From JBEKSX01 sp049516635 (GTDB lineage: Bacteria; Bacteroidota; Ignavibacteria; Tepidaquicellales; OLB5), in the NCBI GenBank assembly GCA_049516635.1, contig JBEKSX010000097.1, positions 1 to 10,869 of the forward strand: a stretch of DNA of 10,869 nt, written 5' to 3'. Positions 6,762 through 10,869 of the stretch are shown here, one piece after another. The position numbers and the translations under genes are program-made. Position 1 is the stretch's first letter, and each line of letters starts with the position of its first letter. Under the pieces are notes generated by a model. It searched no databases. It was not told where the DNA came from and saw nothing but the letters and a program-made list of their open reading frames with translations.

Positions 6762-9328
6762 TTCAAGAGTATCATTTTTTTCACATCTGTGAAACTTTTG
6801 ACTTCTGACGATTCCTTATTACTTACTTGCATCCTGTAAAAATATATACCGCTTGAAATATTCCTGCTATCAAATGATACTTCATAGTTCCCGGGTCTCT
6901 GGTCTCGATTCACAATTATTGAAATCTCCCTTCCAAGAATGTCGTATACCGATATTTTTACATAGCTACTGCCGGTCTTGCTTTCCGGAATTGAATATTT
7001 AATAACTGTAGAAGGATTGAACGGATTCGGGTAATTCTGCCGTAAAGCAAATCTATCTGGTACTTTATTTTGATTGTTAGTAACCCCTACGGCCGGCACT
7101 GTAATTTTAAACGCACTTCTTCCGTGTGTCCATACCACCAGTGTCCTCGTAGGAGTATGGAAAGTGAGATTGTGGCAGGGAACATTGGTTGGGAATCCCG
7201 AACCGAGTATCTGCCAGTTTGAGCCGAGATTCGTTGTGTACATTACTGCAATATCGGTAGCAATATACAATGTCCTGAAATCCGAAGGATCTACAACGAC
7301 ATCATTAATCGGGGCATCCGGCAGATTACCCTTTATCGATGTCCACGAACTGCCGTAATTCGTTGTTCTATATATATGTGAACCTGTCGAATCAACCTTA
7401 TAGCCCGATAATGTCACATAGCAAATATTTGCAGAGTCGGGCTGGGTAGTGACCCTCGTCACCCACCTGTAGGGTAACCCTGTATTAATTTTAGTCCAGT
7501 TTGTTCCGGTATTTGTAGTAACCCAAACGTTCGCATCATCCGTACCGCAATAGATCACGTTAGGATTTGACTTTGATACATCAACGGTTGTGATCGTTCC
7601 GAGGTTTTGAACATGCCCGTTGGTAAGATCGGGACTGATAGGAGTCCAGCTTTGCATTCCATTGGTAGTCTTATGTATTTTATAGGTTCCGCAATAAAGT
7701 GTCAGCGGAGTATTTTTATCCATCACATATGGTGTCATCCAGTTTGTGTATGTTAAGTCCAGCCCGGAAGTCCCTGACATAAACGCAACGCCTCCGTTCG
7801 TTGAACGCTCGAGCGCTCCATTTTGAGTAGAAGCATATACCCTTTGTGAATTTGTATAATCAATAAGGCAATAAAATCCGTCACCTCCTGTAATATCCGT
7901 CCAGTCTCCTAAGTTTCCAGTCAGTGTTCTCAAAGTACCGTTGTCCTGCGCTCCTCCCATTATAACGTTTGGGTTATTGTAATCAATGTCACCCGCATAA
8001 AATTGTGTTATCGGAAGAGTTGTACTCTGCAGCCATGATGAACCTGCATTTGTTGAATAATCGATACCTCCGTCATTACCTATTACAATCATATTTGTGT
8101 TAGAAGGTGCAAACGCTACCGCATGCTGGTCGACATGATAAGCTCCGCCGGATGTAAAACTTGTACCACCGTTTACGGAATGTTCCATATATAACCCTCC
8201 GCAGTAAAGGTTATTCGGATCCGATGGGCTCACCCTGCATGGTCTGTTAAACCATGCATAATTGGATGAACTCCCCACTGAAGAATTTATTAAGCTCCAG
8301 CTGTTTCCACCATCTGTTGTTTTAAATAATCCACGTGAATTTCCGTTAGTATATGCTGTAAATGCGTATAGTACTTGAGGGCTCGATTTAGCAATATCAA
8401 GTGTAATTCTGCCTAGATTCGGATCGTTCGAAGGAAATCCCCCAGTAACTACTGACCATGTTGCACCCGAATTTGTACTTAAATAGAGTGCCGTCATCGG
8501 TCCGCCATACTTGATATAATTTTCACGTCTTGTCCTCTCCCACATTGCTGCAAATACTTTAGAAGGTGTATTTGGATCGAGAACCACATCTATTGCTCCT
8601 ACCGAATCAGATAGGAATAATGAGAGTGTCCAGTTAAGTCCTCCGTTAGTAGTTTTATATAATCCTCTTTCCGGATTATTATGACGGAGAGACCCAACAG
8701 CTGCAGCATAAATCTCCTGTGTATTCAAAGGATTGATAGCAATATTACCAAAACAGTATGCATTCCCAAGTCCGATGAAATTCCATGTTGTACCGCCATC
8801 CGTTGATTTATACATCCCTGTCCCGGGGTAATAGCTTCGTAAAGCGTTAGATTCACCGGTAGCGCAGTAAATTGTTTGAGGACTTGACGGATCAATTGCA
8901 AGAGCTCCGATAGATGATGTAATCTGGTTATCAAAAACGCTTACCCAGCTCTGGCAGAAATTTGTAGATTTCCATACTCCGCCTCCAGCAGCTCCGGCAT
9001 ATACTATTTGAGGATTTATCGGGTGAATGGCGATAGTAGTTATCCTTCCTTCGATATTCGTTGGTCCGGCAAGGGTCCAGGTGGCATCGTATCCCCTATC
9101 ACCTTTAGGCAGGTTATTTTTTACATATTCCATGGAGTTCAGCCATTCATCTTTGGGAATATCCTGAAAAGGAAAAGCGCGCTGTTTTACAAACCACTCA
9201 TCTTCCGGTACGGAAGGAAATTCTCCGCTGATTTTCTCAATGTCCGCTAGTTTAGAGGATATGTTTGTAAAATAATACAAAAAGAAGATGAAAGAAAATA
9301 TTAGTGTTATTTTAGTTCTCATAGACAT
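6758..9328 (-). CDS. Secreted Asp-box (BNR/sortilin-VPS10-like) beta-propeller protein with T9SS type A sorting domain
   Basis: About 856 residues from the ATG at 9328 (854 from 9322). The N-terminus MRTKITLIFSFIFFLYYFTN is a clear signal peptide. The open frame extends back to a TTG at 9388, but that stretch is the terminator hairpin of the previous gene, so I place the start downstream of it. The body has at least eight strict Asp-box motifs of the form [ST]-x-[DN]-x-G-x-x-W (STDGGTTW, TTNGGLNW, STNSGATW, TTDGGNSW, STNAGSSW, TTNTGTNW, TTNYGSSW, TTNLGSNW) and about four degenerate ones. They alternate with 'I.P.NP..VYAG' strands, as in VPS10/sortilin and GH74-like propellers, and close with THGRSAFK. 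The last ~95 residues (coded at about 6761-7058) are a T9SS type A C-terminal domain: NYPNPFNPST, YDILGREI, SSGIYFYRM, KKMILLK. It is therefore exported through the Por/T9SS system to the surface or medium. Enzymatic activity is unproven. It is the first gene of the three-gene row. Confidence 0.88.
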   Translation of the reverse strand: MSMRTKITLIFSFIFFLYYFTNISSKLADIEKISGEFPSVPEDEWFVKQRAFPFQDIPKDEWLNSMEYVKNNLPKGDRGYDATWTLAGPTNIEGRITTIAIHPINPQIVYAGAAGGGVWKSTNFCQSWVSVFDNQITSSIGALAIDPSSPQTIYCATGESNALRSYYPGTGMYKSTDGGTTWNFIGLGNAYCFGNIAINPLNTQEIYAAAVGSLRHNNPERGLYKTTNGGLNWTLSLFLSDSVGAIDVVLDPNTPSKVFAAMWERTRRENYIKYGGPMTALYLSTNSGATWSVVTGGFPSNDPNLGRITLDIAKSSPQVLYAFTAYTNGNSRGLFKTTDGGNSWSLINSSVGSSSNYAWFNRPCRVSPSDPNNLYCGGLYMEHSVNGGTSFTSGGAYHVDQHAVAFAPSNTNMIVIGNDGGIDYSTNAGSSWLQSTTLPITQFYAGDIDYNNPNVIMGGAQDNGTLRTLTGNLGDWTDITGGDGFYCLIDYTNSQRVYASTQNGALERSTNGGVAFMSGTSGLDLTYTNWMTPYVMDKNTPLTLYCGTYKIHKTTNGMQSWTPISPDLTNGHVQNLGTITTVDVSKSNPNVIYCGTDDANVWVTTNTGTNWTKINTGLPYRWVTRVTTQPDSANICYVTLSGYKVDSTGSHIYRTTNYGSSWTSIKGNLPDAPINDVVVDPSDFRTLYIATDIAVMYTTNLGSNWQILGSGFPTNVPCHNLTFHTPTRTLVVWTHGRSAFKITVPAVGVTNNQNKVPDRFALRQNYPNPFNPSTVIKYSIPESKTGSSYVKISVYDILGREISIIVNRDQRPGNYEVSFDSRNISSGIYFYRMQVSNKESSEVKSFTDVKKMILLK

Positions 9329-9340
9329 AATTATTAAATA

Positions 9341-9380
9341 AAATAAAAAAAGACTACCCAAATATAATGAGTAGTCTTTT
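9341..9380 (-). terminator. Rho-independent terminator of the carboxypeptidase gene
   Basis: Read on the minus strand, a perfect 10-base stem AAAAGACTAC (9380-9371) pairs with GTAGTCTTTT (9357-9348) around a 13-base loop. It continues directly into a T-rich tail, TTTTTTTATTTTATTT, running down to about 9339. It begins 20 bases after the carboxypeptidase stop at 9401. Stem and U tract make it a good intrinsic terminator for that gene. On the plus strand the trailing T run is only four bases, so it is directional. It also rules out the TTG at 9388 as a sensible start for the next gene. Confidence 0.85.
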
Positions 9381-9389
9381 ATAAGCAAA
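9359..9389 (-). promoter_or_regulatory. Promoter-like element nested in the terminator, for the propeller/PEGA row
   Basis: On the minus strand, TTTG (9389-9386) is followed after 19 bases by TATATTTG (9366-9359). This matches the Bacteroidota vegetative promoter pattern, TTTG near -33 and TAnnTTTG near -7. Read as an ordinary sigma-70 site, TTGCTT, 16 bases, TATATT also fits. The predicted start of transcription, about 9353-9355, lies in the second arm of the terminator stem, leaving a leader of about 25 bases before ATG 9328. A transcript starting here would lack the first arm and so could not form the terminator. The match is seen in the sequence; use of this consensus by this organism is inferred. 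Confidence 0.55.
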
Positions 9390-9400
9390 TGAAATCTGTT

Positions 9401-10869
9401 TTATTTAATTAAAATCATTTTCTTAGTATCTGTAAAGTTACCGGCTTCTATCTTGTAGAAATACATACCTGAAGCATAGTTCGTACCGTCGAATTTGACT
9501 TCATAATACCCCGGTTCTTTTTGTTCATTAACCAGAGTTGTCACTTTTCTGCCCAGCATATCAAATATCGTAACGGTAACGAATTCCGACTCAGGCAATT
9601 GAAATTTGATATTTGTGCTAGGGTTGAACGGATTCGGATAGTTCTGGTCTAAAGCAAATGTTTTAGGCATTTGATTATTGTTTCCGCTGACACCAAGCGT
9701 TGCAAGGCAATAATTTGTCAATTTTATGTCATCTACCCACCAACCTGTGTTTTGTGTGTTATTATCACTGGTTAACCGGAATCTAATTAGCAGCTGCGTA
9801 GCATAGTTTGCAAATGCTGTAATATCGAAAGATTGCTGTGTCCACGTGGTATTGGTACCGGTATATGTTGCTACCTGCTGCCATACAGAACCATTGTTAC
9901 TTGAAACCTCCACGTAACCAAAATCCCATCCGTTCTCGAGGTCGTATCTGTTCCAGAAGGTAAGATATGTAACAGGGATTGATGATATATTGATCGGCTG
10001 AGCCAACGTGAGTGAATAATTCGCGCTTGCCTGATACGGGGCATAGGCAAATGAATGCGATGGAGTATGGTAATAGTCTGTATGTACGGTCCAATGACTT
10101 GTAGGGTCTGTCCATTTTGTCATTCCGTTTTCGGCGCTATCCGCAAGAGTTATTGTGCCGCCTCCAACGTAAACATATACATTTTGGAAGTAGATCGTGC
10201 TGGTATCTAACTTCACAGACATGGTTGTTGGAATTGCACAGTTTAACGGCGCATTTGCTGCTACCGTAAAATTAAACGTCGTGCTGTCGGATGTAAAAGA
10301 GTTCAAAGAAGCCCTGTTATACTGCTGAACCGGGATAGTAATATACGAATTAACCGGATTCCAGTTTACATGAATATTATTCGCAGTCATTAAGCCTTTA
10401 TTCATAAACTTTATTTTATATGTACCTGACTGCCCAGGTTGATAGTTAGATTGATTGAATAAAGTCGATGTAACATTAACATATGGTCCGGCAACCAAAC
10501 AGATATACTGGTTCGGCCACAGCATCCCCTGACAATCCGGAAGTATTTCGGACTGCGGTGGCCAGAAAGCTGAGCCGGTTTCCGGTGTCATAAGGAACAT
10601 ATGGTGTGTAGGATTAATAGAATCCTGATAATACCAATCATCCGTACCTCCGCGCACGTAATAACCGAGACATTGATACACAGTACCGTGGATATAATGG
10701 TTATACATCGTCATATCGGTGAGGAACATATCAAATATTGCATCGTCAGGTGTCGGAGTAGGATCACACCAAGCCCACGGTTTAATAAAATCATTCCCGG
10801 AGGTATGGGCACCAAGACCTGCCTGAAAGTTTCTTGAGTTAAAAAAATTCACCACATTCTGAGATTCTA
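9401..10869 (-). CDS. Zinc carboxypeptidase (peptidase family M14) with accessory domains and T9SS sorting domain, 5' end off the window
   Basis: The frame stays open through the right edge, so the visible ~489 residues are the C-terminal part; the GTG at 10855 is internal. The first part is the second half of an M14 metallocarboxypeptidase. GAHTSGNDFIKPW carries the third zinc His (codon 10805-10807, His196 of carboxypeptidase A). GYYVRGGTDDW carries the Tyr248 equivalent, and MTPETGSAFWPP carries the catalytic Glu270 equivalent (codon 10580-10582). The first zinc motif HxxE lies beyond the edge. A CARDB-like beta domain follows (about 10170-10480), then a MAM/jelly-roll-like domain ending TGWWVDDIKL (about 9712-10140). 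Last is a T9SS type A sorting domain (about 9404-9668: NYPNPFNPST, FDMLGRKV, SGMYFYKI, KKMILIK). It should be a secreted or surface enzyme trimming C-terminal residues from peptides; specificity cannot be read. A terminator follows 20 bases after the stop. Confidence 0.9.
   Translation of the reverse strand, partial: ESQNVVNFFNSRNFQAGLGAHTSGNDFIKPWAWCDPTPTPDDAIFDMFLTDMTMYNHYIHGTVYQCLGYYVRGGTDDWYYQDSINPTHHMFLMTPETGSAFWPPQSEILPDCQGMLWPNQYICLVAGPYVNVTSTLFNQSNYQPGQSGTYKIKFMNKGLMTANNIHVNWNPVNSYITIPVQQYNRASLNSFTSDSTTFNFTVAANAPLNCAIPTTMSVKLDTSTIYFQNVYVYVGGGTITLADSAENGMTKWTDPTSHWTVHTDYYHTPSHSFAYAPYQASANYSLTLAQPINISSIPVTYLTFWNRYDLENGWDFGYVEVSSNNGSVWQQVATYTGTNTTWTQQSFDITAFANYATQLLIRFRLTSDNNTQNTGWWVDDIKLTNYCLATLGVSGNNNQMPKTFALDQNYPNPFNPSTNIKFQLPESEFVTVTIFDMLGRKVTTLVNEQKEPGYYEVKFDGTNYASGMYFYKIEAGNFTDTKKMILIK

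Noticed and set aside
7074..7358. Plus-strand open frame opposite the Asp-box protein
   Set aside because: It is antisense to well-defined Asp-box repeats and the T9SS linker, with no start signal or family resemblance.
9331..9388. N-terminal extension of the Asp-box protein from TTG 9388
   Set aside because: The extension would encode the terminator stem, its T tail and the promoter boxes. A normal ATG plus signal peptide follows directly.
1..10869. CRISPR arrays, tRNA/rRNA genes, insertion sequences, prophage or known defence genes
   Set aside because: Reading through both strands I saw no regularly spaced repeats, no tRNA-like cloverleaf or rRNA tracts, no transposase motifs and no defence-family signatures. 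The internal repeats are protein-level propeller repeats only.

Overview
The window looks like an AT-rich genome of the Ignavibacteriota/Bacteroidota-Chlorobi (FCB) group. Two large genes end in type IX secretion (T9SS) type A sorting domains carrying the NYPNPFNPST signature. Shine-Dalgarno sequences are mostly absent, and one good FCB-style promoter (TTTG, 19 bases, TAnnTTTG) is visible. This looks like a metagenome-type contig: its first ~440 bases are clearly richer in GC (about 60% over bases 1-60 against about 33% over 481-540, counted by hand) and belong to another organism.

Layout. (1) Bases 1 to about 445 hold the tail of an unrecognised gene and the N-terminal third of a FolE2-type GTP cyclohydrolase. 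Both lie in the GC-richer segment, and folE2 breaks off in mid-gene. (2) At about 443-462 the sequence switches in mid-codon-stream, in another reading frame, to the C-terminal part of a TPR protein. I read this as an assembly chimera or illegitimate junction. (3) Bases 844-4911 are a compact plus-strand gene row: a conserved-looking protein of unknown function, then the ribosome-assembly GTPase Obg, the nucleotidase SurE and a putative esterase. Junctions are a 1-base overlap, an 8-base overlap and a 12-base gap. (4) Bases 4912-4988 separate convergent genes. (5) Bases 4989-9328 are a tight minus-strand row: a secreted Asp-box beta-propeller with a T9SS tail, an 8-repeat PQQ-type propeller lipoprotein (ATGA overlap) and a PEGA-domain membrane protein (6-base gap). 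(6) Bases 9401 to the window end hold the C-terminal part of a T9SS-exported M14 zinc carboxypeptidase on the minus strand, followed by a terminator hairpin.

The plus-strand row is housekeeping (ribosome biogenesis, nucleotide turnover). The minus-strand rows build envelope and surface proteins. The three-gene propeller/propeller/PEGA row is tightly coupled and may form one envelope module, but nothing in the sequence gives a substrate. The most unusual small-scale feature is a promoter-like element nested inside the loop and upstream arm of the intrinsic terminator between the carboxypeptidase and the propeller operon. I saw no tRNA, rRNA, CRISPR array or transposase.
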